Part shown: positions 1 to 6,265 of the stretch, piece after piece
How the letters are laid out: every line of letters begins with the position of its first letter
Position numbering within the stretch: the first letter of the stretch is position 1
DNA from: RGIG9079 sp964567845
GTDB taxonomy: Bacteria > Bacteroidota > Bacteroidia > Bacteroidales > Marinifilaceae
Reading direction: 5' to 3'
DNA length: 6,707 nucleotides
NCBI GenBank assembly: GCA_964567845.1
Contig: CAZMOG010000086.1
Coordinates: 1-6,707 of the forward strand
Made by a program: the position numbers and the translations under genes
The notes under the pieces: generated by a model
Database searches by the model: none
Seen by the model: the letters and a program-made list of their open reading frames with translations, nothing else
What the model was told of the DNA's origin: nothing

Positions 1-1
1 G

Positions 2-1003
2 TTCCAATATCAGGTTGCTGCCGATGTTAAGACAGATCCCGATTTGTTGTATCATTCTCGTGGTTGCGGTTTTAGCCACAATATTGGCCAGGGAAATGGA
101 TTCTGGGAGCAGTGTGCAAATTATATGGCATGGCAGAATTTAGAGTATTTCAAGACTTGGGGCTGTGAGATTCCGGTTCATCAGGCCAATGCTCATAAGG
201 GTTTCACTCACGAGTGGGTACGTTACCAATACTTTTATTTGATGAGCTATTGGGAGGAGTTGCATGGCAGAGATATTCTTGCTAAGGTTTGGCGTTTCTC
301 AAATAGGGGCGAGGATGCAATTCAGGCATATCAGCGCATAACCGAAACCTCGCAAGAGAAGTTCAATGATGAGATTTGGATGTCGGCAGCTAAGGAGCAG
401 ACTTGGAGCTTTACATACGATGAGATAAACATATATATGCGTAACATGTTGGATAAGCTTTCAAAGAGTGATCGTGACAGATATTATACCAATAAGACTT
501 GGTTGATACACAATACAGTGGATGATTATTACCGTTGTTATCCCGATACATATAAAACCGATCAGGGAACAAGTGTAAATTATGCGTTGTCGCCACAGTC
601 GTATGGTTATAATGCAATTCATTTGCGGGTTCCCGAGGCAGGTACCCAGGTGACTATTGATTTCGAGGGATTGTCAAGTTATCCTGCTACTGAGATTGCT
701 GATTATAACTACAGTTCAACACTTGGCTGGCGCTGGGGTATTGTTGCTTGTACGGGCGAGGGTGGCTGGACTCCTGTATATAGCGAAATGCAGAGTAGTG
801 ATAGAGGTTCACTTACCTTTACAGTTCCTGAAGATACGAAGCGATTGGTGTTCCTGGTGACAGGTGCTCCAACAGAGCATAGACAAAAGGATTGGGACGA
901 GGATGTGAGCGATGATTATCATTTCCCATACCGTTTCAAAGTGTCCGGAACAATGGTTAATACCACTTATGTTAAGGTTAAGAATGAAGAGGTTGAATTG
1001 TAA
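2..1003 (+). CDS. DUF6055-like secreted protein, C-terminal part (5' end outside window)
   Basis: The reading frame is open from base 2 to a TAA at 1001-1003, giving 333 visible residues. The real start lies upstream, and the TTG at 44 is only an internal Leu codon. Seen: visible residues 18-42 carry H-x7-HNIGQ followed by GFWEQCANYM, then a helical stretch rich in W, Y and H (KGFTHEWVRYQYFYLM, to about residue 150). After about residue 185 the sequence turns beta-rich, like a jelly-roll or carbohydrate-binding-type module, and runs to the C terminus. I recognise the overall pattern as the DUF6055 family common in Bacteroidetes secreted proteins, from memory and not by a search. The HNIGQ...E arrangement resembles a gluzincin-type peptidase site (HExxH...E) that has lost the catalytic Glu and the second His, so I would not call it an active peptidase. 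A lipoprotein gene follows after 11 bases, suggesting a shared transcript and an envelope or surface role. The true function is unknown. Confidence 0.6.
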   Translation, partial: FQYQVAADVKTDPDLLYHSRGCGFSHNIGQGNGFWEQCANYMAWQNLEYFKTWGCEIPVHQANAHKGFTHEWVRYQYFYLMSYWEELHGRDILAKVWRFSNRGEDAIQAYQRITETSQEKFNDEIWMSAAKEQTWSFTYDEINIYMRNMLDKLSKSDRDRYYTNKTWLIHNTVDDYYRCYPDTYKTDQGTSVNYALSPQSYGYNAIHLRVPEAGTQVTIDFEGLSSYPATEIADYNYSSTLGWRWGIVACTGEGGWTPVYSEMQSSDRGSLTFTVPEDTKRLVFLVTGAPTEHRQKDWDEDVSDDYHFPYRFKVSGTMVNTTYVKVKNEEVEL

Positions 1004-1014
1004 TTGAATAAGCG

Positions 1015-1638
1015 ATGAATATAAGATATTTTGCAGGCGTGGTTGCATTTGCAGCAATGTTGATGGTTGGGGCATGTAGCTCTGATAACGATAGTATTAC
1101 TCCGGGTACTCCTGGAAATACAGAAATTCCGGATAATACAGGTGGTCCTGATGGCCCGGATGGCCCGGATAATGGTGATGAGGGTAATGGCGATAGCGGT
1201 AACGAAGGAACTCCGGGATTGCCTGATGACGGGGGAAATCAGACTCCCGACGACGGTGGTGGAGTAGATGATCCAATTGACCCGGAGACGGATGTATTGA
1301 CCGGAACAGCATTGAAGGGAGTGTGGAGTGGCTCTGACGGAGTGATTTATTACTTCTATGCTAATGGAAATTTATATACCGATGATGTTGGAACCTACGG
1401 GGCCGGAACATGGATTCTCTTTGAGACAGAGCAAATATTGAAGGTAGGTAGCGATAACAATAAAGTAGTATATAAAGAGGAGACTCCTGCAACAATTACT
1501 TTTGAGGATGGACTGATTTTGACTGAGTTGGAAGAGACTCTTCCCGATGAAAGTCATTTTATAACTGTCGAGGATAAAGAGGTTGTAACCTCGATAGGGG
1601 CAATGAGTTCTGTGACCTGGGTTCCGGAGGAAGTTTAG
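1015..1638 (+). CDS. Acidic Gly/Pro/Asp-rich lipoprotein, probably surface-exposed
   Basis: This is a 207-residue protein starting at ATG 1015, 11 bases after the preceding stop; no Shine-Dalgarno is visible, which is normal for Bacteroidetes. Seen: a short signal peptide (MNIRYF then a hydrophobic core), a lipobox MVGAC with the lipidated Cys at position 21, and directly after it SSDND. That acidic patch resembles the lipoprotein export signal that sends Bacteroidetes lipoproteins to the outer face of the outer membrane. Residues 22 to about 95 form a low-complexity linker of G, P, D, E, N and T with no Lys or Arg, including a GPDGPDGPD repeat. Residues about 96-207 look like a small beta-rich domain (LKGVWSGSDGVIYYFYANG...GTWILF), reminiscent of lipocalin-like or beta-sandwich domains in Bacteroides lipoproteins, but I do not recognise a named family. 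The context suggests it works with the upstream DUF6055-like protein at the cell surface. Its function is unknown. Confidence 0.85.
   Translation: MNIRYFAGVVAFAAMLMVGACSSDNDSITPGTPGNTEIPDNTGGPDGPDGPDNGDEGNGDSGNEGTPGLPDDGGNQTPDDGGGVDDPIDPETDVLTGTALKGVWSGSDGVIYYFYANGNLYTDDVGTYGAGTWILFETEQILKVGSDNNKVVYKEETPATITFEDGLILTELEETLPDESHFITVEDKEVVTSIGAMSSVTWVPEEV
1144..1170 (+). repeat. Three tandem 9-base units encoding Gly-Pro-Asp
   Basis: Three in-frame copies are present: GGTCCTGAT, GGCCCGGAT and GGCCCGGAT, encoding GPDGPDGPD in the lipoprotein linker. The last two copies are identical. The tract could expand or contract by slippage without breaking the frame, changing linker length. This is inferred from one sequence only. 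Confidence 0.7.
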
Positions 1639-1656
1639 GATATTTTCGGGGAATAT

Positions 1657-1690
1657 AAAAAACAGGAGCTTTTGTGTGCTCCTGTTTTTT
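1657..1690. terminator. Bidirectional intrinsic terminator between convergent genes
   Basis: A perfect 13-bp inverted repeat has arms at 1657-1669 (AAAAAACAGGAGC) and 1678-1690 (GCTCCTGTTTTTT) with an 8-base loop. The A-tract on one side and the T-tract on the other give a U-run in either direction. It lies 18 bases after the lipoprotein stop and its last base is the final base of the minus-strand M16 stop codon, so it can end both operons. Confidence 0.88.
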
Positions 1691-2964
1691 TACTCTCCTG
1701 CTGTAACAATGTAACACTCTTCGGGACGCAGATAGCGTGCTGCAAGTTCCTGAATTCTATCGGGGTTACACGTTGATATACGTTTAATCATTTGGTTGTA
1801 TAGTCCCAAGTCCAATCCGAATGAACGTTTGTGGCGAAGCATGTCCGATTGGGCAAATGCTCCGTCAAGTTCGCGTAGTAGCTCTCCGTGCAGATATTGA
1901 CGTGCTCGGTTGAACTCCTCTTTGCTGACCGTTTTTTCAGATAAGTTGCGCATCTCCTTGAAACACTCGTCTATTGTAGCTTGGCACATCTCTTTGTTTA
2001 CATCGGTGGCAATAAACCAGTTGGCAGAGCTATATACCGGTAGATTACAACTTTGAATGCCATAGGTATATCCCTTCTCTTCGCGAATATTTGTCATTAA
2101 TCGTGAACTGAAATAGCCTCCGAAAATGGTGTTTAAAAGCATAAATTCGGGGTAGTCGGGGTCTGTAAGTTTTACACCGACCTTACCGATTCTGATGCTG
2201 GTCTGTGCGCTCTTCTCTTTGGTAACGTGGTATTTACCAATGGGGAATGGTTTTGGCTTTGGGGTGTAGCGTTCGTTTATATCGAAGCTATTTGGAATTT
2301 CCGAGAATGCTGTACGAACATAGCTTAATATCTGTTCGTTAACATTGCCTGAAATATACACCTTGCAGTTCTCGGCTACATAACGCTCTTTATGGAAATC
2401 AATGAGCAGGTCACGCTCCAACAGATCATAATCCTCGGCATCTACTTGATTTGCAAGGGGGTGTCCGTCACCGTACATACGCAACATATACTCTTTTCTT
2501 GCTAAATACGAGGTCTTTTCTCGCTGAATAAGGAATTGTTGCTTTCTGTTCTTCAAGAAAATACCAAGCTCCTTTTCCGGAAATATAGAGTCTATTATTA
2601 ACTCGGCAGTCAGATTGACAACAGGTTCTGCATATTTGCACAGACCTATAAGACATAGCTCCGAGTTTACCATGCTTACGTGTTCGCCTATATAGGCTCC
2701 GTAGTAGTCGAATAGCTCTGAAATCTGTTCGGAGGTGTGGATGCTTGTGCCCTCGCCCAACATATTGATGGCAGTTGTGGCAATTAAACGTTGGGGTTGA
2801 AAAATTGCACCTGCTTTGAATAGAATGTCCATTTTAAAGACCTCTTGTGTTGGGTCGTTCAGGATAACAACTTCAACTCCGTTAGGCAAAATTTCTGTTT
2901 TATGCTCCATTATCACCGGTCGCGATAATGGGAATATTTTGGGGGCTATGTTTCTGTCAATCAT
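1690..2964 (-). CDS. M16-family peptidase, non-catalytic partner subunit
   Basis: From the preferred start (ATG at 2964) this is a 424-residue protein of normal length for single-unit M16 subunits. The ATG overlaps the stop of the upstream M16 gene as ATGA, a usual sign of translational coupling. An in-frame ATG at 2991 would add 9 residues and a 31-base overlap and seems less likely. Seen: the N-terminal domain begins around residue 20 (TEILPNGVEVVI), but where the zinc motif HxxEH should be there is INMLGEG (about 66-72), so no metal site. The C-terminal domain has LLNTIFGGYFSSRLMTNIRE followed by EKGYTYGI (277-303), the R/Y motif of the non-catalytic half of M16 enzymes that helps bind substrate. 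Known of the family: bacterial heterodimeric M16 peptidases, like mitochondrial MPP, pair one zinc subunit with one such partner. Inference: it completes the active site of the adjacent catalytic subunit. No signal peptide is apparent, so a cytoplasmic location is likely. The substrate is unknown. Confidence 0.9.
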   Translation of the reverse strand: MIDRNIAPKIFPLSRPVIMEHKTEILPNGVEVVILNDPTQEVFKMDILFKAGAIFQPQRLIATTAINMLGEGTSIHTSEQISELFDYYGAYIGEHVSMVNSELCLIGLCKYAEPVVNLTAELIIDSIFPEKELGIFLKNRKQQFLIQREKTSYLARKEYMLRMYGDGHPLANQVDAEDYDLLERDLLIDFHKERYVAENCKVYISGNVNEQILSYVRTAFSEIPNSFDINERYTPKPKPFPIGKYHVTKEKSAQTSIRIGKVGVKLTDPDYPEFMLLNTIFGGYFSSRLMTNIREEKGYTYGIQSCNLPVYSSANWFIATDVNKEMCQATIDECFKEMRNLSEKTVSKEEFNRARQYLHGELLRELDGAFAQSDMLRHKRSFGLDLGLYNQMIKRISTCNPDRIQELAARYLRPEECYIVTAGE

Positions 2965-4199
2965 CTCTTTGTGTAGTGTAGTGTGGTACAATTCTCTTTG
3001 CGGAAAAGCTGTTTTGCAAAGTTCTGCATCTCTTCCACTGTAATATTTTCGTAAACCTCTTTTTCTGCGTTAATCAACTCAATGTCGCCAAGCATTTCAA
3101 AGAATGCTAAATTGGCTGCTTTGTTCTGGTAGTTAATTTCGCCAAAGCAGAGTTGCGCTTCGCGTTTGTGGATTATCTTTTCAAATTCGCGTTGGGCAAT
3201 TGGGGCGTTTATGAATTGTTCAATCTCTTGGTTGATAGCATTCTCGGCCTCGTCAAATGAAATTCCCTCGGCAAGTTTTCCACAGAAAATAAACAATCCG
3301 GCATCCATATCCCCGGTTATGTAGGCATCGATACTTGAAAAGATGTTTCGCTCCTTAACAAGGTGGGTAATTAGGCGAGATGAATCGCCCTCCGAGAGTA
3401 TGTCTGAAATAAGATCACTAACATAGTAGTTGCGCTCGGTTCGTGCAGGCATGTGATAAACTTTGTATATGGCATTTGCGGGAACTTGATTGTTATCAAG
3501 AACAATGCGTTGCTCCTCTTGTTGCTCGGGCTCTATAGGAATTGCGTTTTGTTCGATTGTGCCGGCTGGAATATCGCCAAACCACTTCTCCGCCAGTTCA
3601 AAGGCCTTTTCTGCGTCGACAGCTCCGCTTACTGCAATAATGGCGTTGTTTGGAGCGTAGAATTGTTTGTAGAAGTTTTTTACATCGTCTAATGTGGCAT
3701 TTGCAATGTGGTCGGGAGTTTTTCCTATTGTAGGCCATTGGTATGGGTGAACCTTGTAGACAGCGGGTTTTAGCTTATGCCAAATATCTCCGTATGGTTT
3801 GTTTATGCAACGCTCTTTAAACTCCTCGATTACAACATGTTTTTGAATATTCAATGAGTTCTGGTTTATGTTTAACCAGGCCATTCTGTCCGATTCCAAA
3901 TGGAATGCGGTTTCGATGTTTGCAGCCGGAAGAGTTATGTAGTAGTTGGTAAAGTCATTGGTGGTAAAGGCATTGTTTTCGCCTCCGCTCAACTCAATGG
4001 TTCTGTCGTAGTCTTCGACATGAGCCGAGCCCGAGAACATCAAATGTTCAAACAGATGGGCAAATCCGGTTCTGTTCGGGTTCTCGTTTCTTGAACCAAC
4101 TTTATATAGAATATTGAAGCATGCAAAGGTTGTACTTTTGTCTGTATTGCATATAACGGTTAATCCGTTATCCAAAGTTTTCTTTTTGTATTGTATCAT
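2961..4199 (-). CDS. M16-family zinc peptidase, catalytic subunit
   Basis: From ATG 4199 this is a 412-residue member of the insulinase/processing-peptidase family. Seen (this numbering): the inverted zinc motif HLFEH at 48-52 in GFAHLFEHLMFSGS, with H48 and H52 as ligands and E51 as the catalytic base, and the third ligand most likely E126 in VVIEEFKER, 73 residues on, within the family's usual spacing. The second, non-catalytic domain begins around residue 190 and includes ILSEGDSSRLITHLVKE, typical of the zinc-bearing half. It lacks the GYxY motif, which the partner gene supplies. An in-frame ATG at 4247 would add 16 residues, but a promoter -7 element at 4224-4231 lies between the two starts, and TLDNGLTVI close to the N terminus is normal in this family, so I chose 4199. 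It is the first gene of a two-gene operon and overlaps the partner by 4 bases. No signal peptide is visible. The substrate cannot be read from sequence. Confidence 0.92.
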   Translation of the reverse strand: MIQYKKKTLDNGLTVICNTDKSTTFACFNILYKVGSRNENPNRTGFAHLFEHLMFSGSAHVEDYDRTIELSGGENNAFTTNDFTNYYITLPAANIETAFHLESDRMAWLNINQNSLNIQKHVVIEEFKERCINKPYGDIWHKLKPAVYKVHPYQWPTIGKTPDHIANATLDDVKNFYKQFYAPNNAIIAVSGAVDAEKAFELAEKWFGDIPAGTIEQNAIPIEPEQQEEQRIVLDNNQVPANAIYKVYHMPARTERNYYVSDLISDILSEGDSSRLITHLVKERNIFSSIDAYITGDMDAGLFIFCGKLAEGISFDEAENAINQEIEQFINAPIAQREFEKIIHKREAQLCFGEINYQNKAANLAFFEMLGDIELINAEKEVYENITVEEMQNFAKQLFRKENCTTLHYTKR

Positions 4200-4223
4200 T
4201 TTTTGCTGTGAAATTTCGAGTTG

Positions 4224-4231
4224 CAAAGGTA
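4224..4231 (-). promoter_or_regulatory. Candidate promoter -7 element for the M16 operon
   Basis: Read on the minus strand this is TACCTTTG followed by C, a full match to the Bacteroidetes -7 consensus TAnnTTTG. It sits 25-32 bases upstream of the preferred M16 start at 4199, implying a 5' UTR of roughly 20 bases. I see no good TTTG -33 element about 20 bases further upstream (around 4250-4256), so the promoter is supported by one element only. Confidence 0.5.
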
Positions 4232-4251
4232 AGAATTTTATGCCCACCTTG

Positions 4252-4282
4252 TTTGGATTTCGGTAAATATGATATAAATTTG
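4252..4282 (+). promoter_or_regulatory. Bacteroidetes-type promoter for ridA (-33 TTTG, -7 TAAATTTG)
   Basis: TTTG at 4252-4255 and TAAATTTG at 4275-4282 are separated by 19 bases, matching the primary sigma factor consensus of Bacteroidetes at every fixed position. Transcription would start near 4287-4290, giving a 5' UTR of about 30 bases before the ridA ATG at 4321. The -33 element lies only about 20 bases from the divergent M16 -7 element, so the two promoters may interfere with or share a regulator; I see no obvious operator. Confidence 0.75.
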
Positions 4283-4320
4283 AGGTGCGAAAATTTTGTT
4301 AAAACATAATAGATATTAGT

Positions 4321-4698
4321 ATGAAGAAGATTATCAACAGTCCAAAGGCTCCTAAGGCATTGGGCCCTTACAGCCAGGCAATTGAGGTTAATGGAACATT
4401 GTATATCAGCGGTCAGGTTCCCATTGATGTGAATACAGGTAAGATTGTAGAGGGTGGAATTACCGAGCAGACCGAGCAGGTTATGAAGAATATCGGTTAC
4501 ATTCTTGAGGAGGCCGGTTATACATATGCCGATGTAGTTAAGTCAACATGTTTGCTTTCTGATATTTCTAACTTTGCAGCTATGAACGAGGTTTACGGAA
4601 AGTACTACACATCTGATTGTCCTGCACGCGCAGCATTTGCTGTAAAAGATTTGCCGGCAGGAGCAATGGTTGAGATTGAGACAATTGCTGTAAAATAA
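4321..4698 (+). CDS. ridA: RidA family 2-iminobutanoate/2-iminopropanoate deaminase
   Basis: This 125-residue protein has the normal length for the RidA (YjgF/YER057c/UK114) family. Known role: it hydrolyses reactive enamine/imine intermediates such as 2-aminoacrylate, released by PLP enzymes like threonine or serine dehydratase, to 2-keto acids and ammonia in the cytosol, so protecting other PLP enzymes. It works as a homotrimer with active sites between subunits. Seen: an N terminus with APKALGPYSQAI (Y17), then LYISGQVPID (S30, G31), CPARAAF (R103, the Arg that binds the substrate carboxylate, equivalent to R105 of E. coli RidA), and a C-terminal VEIETIAV with E118 matching the E. coli active-site Glu120. 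All residues expected for deaminase activity are present, which favours true RidA over the non-catalytic relatives. It has its own promoter at 4252-4282 and is followed after 83 bases by an amino acid symporter on the same strand. No terminator is visible in between, so read-through into the symporter is likely. Confidence 0.96.
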   Translation: MKKIINSPKAPKALGPYSQAIEVNGTLYISGQVPIDVNTGKIVEGGITEQTEQVMKNIGYILEEAGYTYADVVKSTCLLSDISNFAAMNEVYGKYYTSDCPARAAFAVKDLPAGAMVEIETIAVK

Positions 4699-4702
4699 TT
4701 TC

Positions 4703-4783
4703 ATTGGTATAGAGTTTGATTTGTAACAATTTGGGGTAATGTTCAGTAGAATATTACTGCACAAATAAATCTATATTACCAAT
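4703..4783 (+). promoter_or_regulatory. Possible folded leader masking the symporter start codon
   Basis: ATTGGTA at 4703-4709 is perfectly complementary to TACCAAT at 4777-4783, which includes the first two bases of the symporter ATG (4782-4784). TAG at 4710-4712 with CTA at 4771-4773 can extend the helix across a 3-base bulge. Inside lies a hairpin, GTAATGT 4736-4742 with ATATTAC 4751-4757 (one G-U pair, 8-base loop). I see no full TAnnTTTG promoter in this gap and no T-run after the hairpin, so it is not an obvious terminator. It may control symporter translation on the ridA transcript, but the AT-rich stems are weak and chance is possible. Confidence 0.3.
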
Positions 4784-6197
4784 GTTAGATGTAATCAATA
4801 ACTTGATAGGGCAGGTAAACCACATTTTGTGGGATTACCTGCTTATTTTTTTATTGTTGGGTACAGGAGTGTACTTTACATTAAAATTCCGTTTTATTCA
4901 GTTTACAAATTTCGGGGAGATGTTCCGTCTGTTGGGCGAGGGCTTTTCCGGAAAAGGTAAGACTCATAAGAATCAGGTTTCATCGTTTCAGGCATTCTGT
5001 ATTGCTACTGCTTCAAGAGTTGGTACAGGAAATTTGGCAGGAGTGGCTACTGCTATTGCTGCCGGAGGTCCCGGGGCAGTCTTCTGGATGTGGATAGTGG
5101 CTCTTGTAGGTTCTGCATCTGCCTTTGTTGAGTCGGTGTTGGCTCAGCTTTATAAGGAGAGGGGTGGAGATTCATTTATTGGCGGTCCTGCATTTTATAT
5201 TCGCAAAGGGTTGAAAATGCCATGGATGTCCACGCTTTTTGCAATTGTAATATGTATTACTTTTGGTTTGATATTCAATGCTGTACAGGCAAATACAATT
5301 GCTCAGGCATACCAATCTGCATTTGGAATCTCACCATACATCATGGCAACTTTATTATGCGTTGTTACCCTGTTTGTTATTTTCGGAGGAGTTCAACGAA
5401 TTGCCAGAATTGTAGGTGTGATGGTTCCTATAATGGCAATATTGTATATTCTATTGGCGGTATTCATTATTGTTATGAATATTGGACAGGTGCCGGGAAT
5501 AATTAAGAGTATATTTGCAAGTGCCTTTGGTTTTGAGCAGGTATTGGGAGGAGGTGTAGGTGCAGCCATTTCGTACGGTATTAAGCGAGGCCTCTTTTCC
5601 AATGAGGCGGGAATGGGTTCGGCTCCAAATGCAGCTGCAACTGCTGCGGTGAGTCACCCGGTTAAGCAGGGTTTTATCCAAGCTTTAAGTGTCTTTACCG
5701 ATACCATAATTATATGTACCTGTACTGCAGTTGTTGTATTGCTTTATGGTGCCGATGTGGGGTATGCTAATATGCAGGGTGATGGTATCCAGCTTACTCA
5801 AAGTGCAGTAAATCAATTTATCGGAGCATGGGGCGGTCCGTTTATTGCAATCTGTATTTTACTCTTTGCATATAGCTCAATCATTGGAAACTACTACTAT
5901 AGCGAGGCAAATATACGTTATATGACTAAAAGCAGAGCCGTTCTGAATGGTTTCAGGGTTTTGGTTGGAGTGTTGGTAGTTTGGGGTGCCGTTGCAGGAC
6001 TTGATATTGTATGGAATTTTGCCGATCTTACAATGGGAGTCATGGCTATAATAAATATTGTGGCAATACTTCTTTTAGGTAAGTTGGCATACCGTCTATA
6101 TATGGATTATAAAGCTCAGAAGGAGAGAGGAAAGAACCCCACATTTAACTCTGAAACCTTGCCCGATATTGATAAACAGGATATAGAGTGTTGGTGA
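4782..6197 (+). CDS. AGCS-family sodium:alanine/glycine symporter
   Basis: This 471-residue inner membrane protein has the usual length for the alanine or glycine:cation symporter family. Role (family knowledge): Na+- or H+-driven uptake of small neutral amino acids, mainly alanine and glycine; some relatives (B. subtilis AlsT) take glutamine, so the exact substrate is uncertain. Seen: the family signature SSFQAFCIATASRVGTGN at 67-84, followed by LAGVATAIAAGGPGAVFWMW. A second conserved block, KRGLFSNEAGMGSAPNAAATA, lies at 268-288, then TDTIIICTCTA at 306-316. About ten to eleven hydrophobic segments can be recognised, including roughly 17-35, 85-122, 150-170, 187-203, 208-232, 302-322, 350-372, 390-410 and 415-437. 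A polar cytoplasmic tail (440-471) ends in IECW. The start at 4782 gives MLDVINNLIGQVNHILWDYLL, a normal AGCS N terminus. It follows ridA by 83 bases and probably shares its promoter. A terminator begins inside its last codons. Confidence 0.95.
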   Translation: MLDVINNLIGQVNHILWDYLLIFLLLGTGVYFTLKFRFIQFTNFGEMFRLLGEGFSGKGKTHKNQVSSFQAFCIATASRVGTGNLAGVATAIAAGGPGAVFWMWIVALVGSASAFVESVLAQLYKERGGDSFIGGPAFYIRKGLKMPWMSTLFAIVICITFGLIFNAVQANTIAQAYQSAFGISPYIMATLLCVVTLFVIFGGVQRIARIVGVMVPIMAILYILLAVFIIVMNIGQVPGIIKSIFASAFGFEQVLGGGVGAAISYGIKRGLFSNEAGMGSAPNAAATAAVSHPVKQGFIQALSVFTDTIIICTCTAVVVLLYGADVGYANMQGDGIQLTQSAVNQFIGAWGGPFIAICILLFAYSSIIGNYYYSEANIRYMTKSRAVLNGFRVLVGVLVVWGAVAGLDIVWNFADLTMGVMAIINIVAILLLGKLAYRLYMDYKAQKERGKNPTFNSETLPDIDKQDIECW

Positions 6198-6218
6198 TTA
6201 TCGCACTCTAATTTTTTT
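6184..6218 (+). terminator. Intrinsic terminator of the ridA-symporter unit
   Basis: A 7-bp perfect stem, TAGAGTG at 6184-6190 with CACTCTA at 6204-6210, has a 13-base loop and is followed by A and seven T (6212-6218). The 5' arm lies within the last codons of the symporter gene (stop 6195-6197). Stem plus U-run is the classic rho-independent form. Confidence 0.8.
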
Positions 6219-6227
6219 GCTGCTCTA

Positions 6228-6258
6228 TTGTATTTTGAAAAATCTTTTTCTAACTTTG
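6228..6258 (+). promoter_or_regulatory. Bacteroidetes-type promoter ahead of a structured RNA
   Basis: ATTG at 6227-6230 (three of four matches to TTTG) is followed after 20 bases by TAACTTTG at 6251-6258, a full match to TAnnTTTG. It begins just after the symporter terminator, so it starts a new transcription unit. The predicted start is near 6262-6265. No protein gene lies directly downstream for over 300 bases. Confidence 0.7.
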
Positions 6259-6265
6259 CGAATGT

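Noticed and set aside
44..46. TTG as a translation start for the first gene.
   Set aside because: The frame is open to the window edge and the protein continues upstream in sense; the codon is an internal leucine.
809..1075. Antisense open frame across the end of the first gene, and similar opposite-strand frames at 1097-1312, 1372-1557 and 5393-5681.
   Set aside because: They lie opposite well-supported genes and their translations show no domain-like pattern. They are by-products of coding bias.
2965..2991. Longer N terminus for the partner M16 subunit (start at 2991).
   Set aside because: The ATG at 2964 forms the standard ATGA overlap with the preceding stop; the extra nine residues look unrelated to the family.
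3453..4094. Plus-strand open frames opposite the catalytic M16 gene (3453-3692, 3900-4094).
   Set aside because: The opposite strand encodes a clear zinc peptidase throughout; no promoter or recognisable protein is seen on the plus strand.
4200..4247. Longer N terminus for the catalytic M16 subunit (start at 4247).
   Set aside because: A -7 promoter element lies inside this stretch, and the extra 16 residues match no signal peptide or usual family N terminus.
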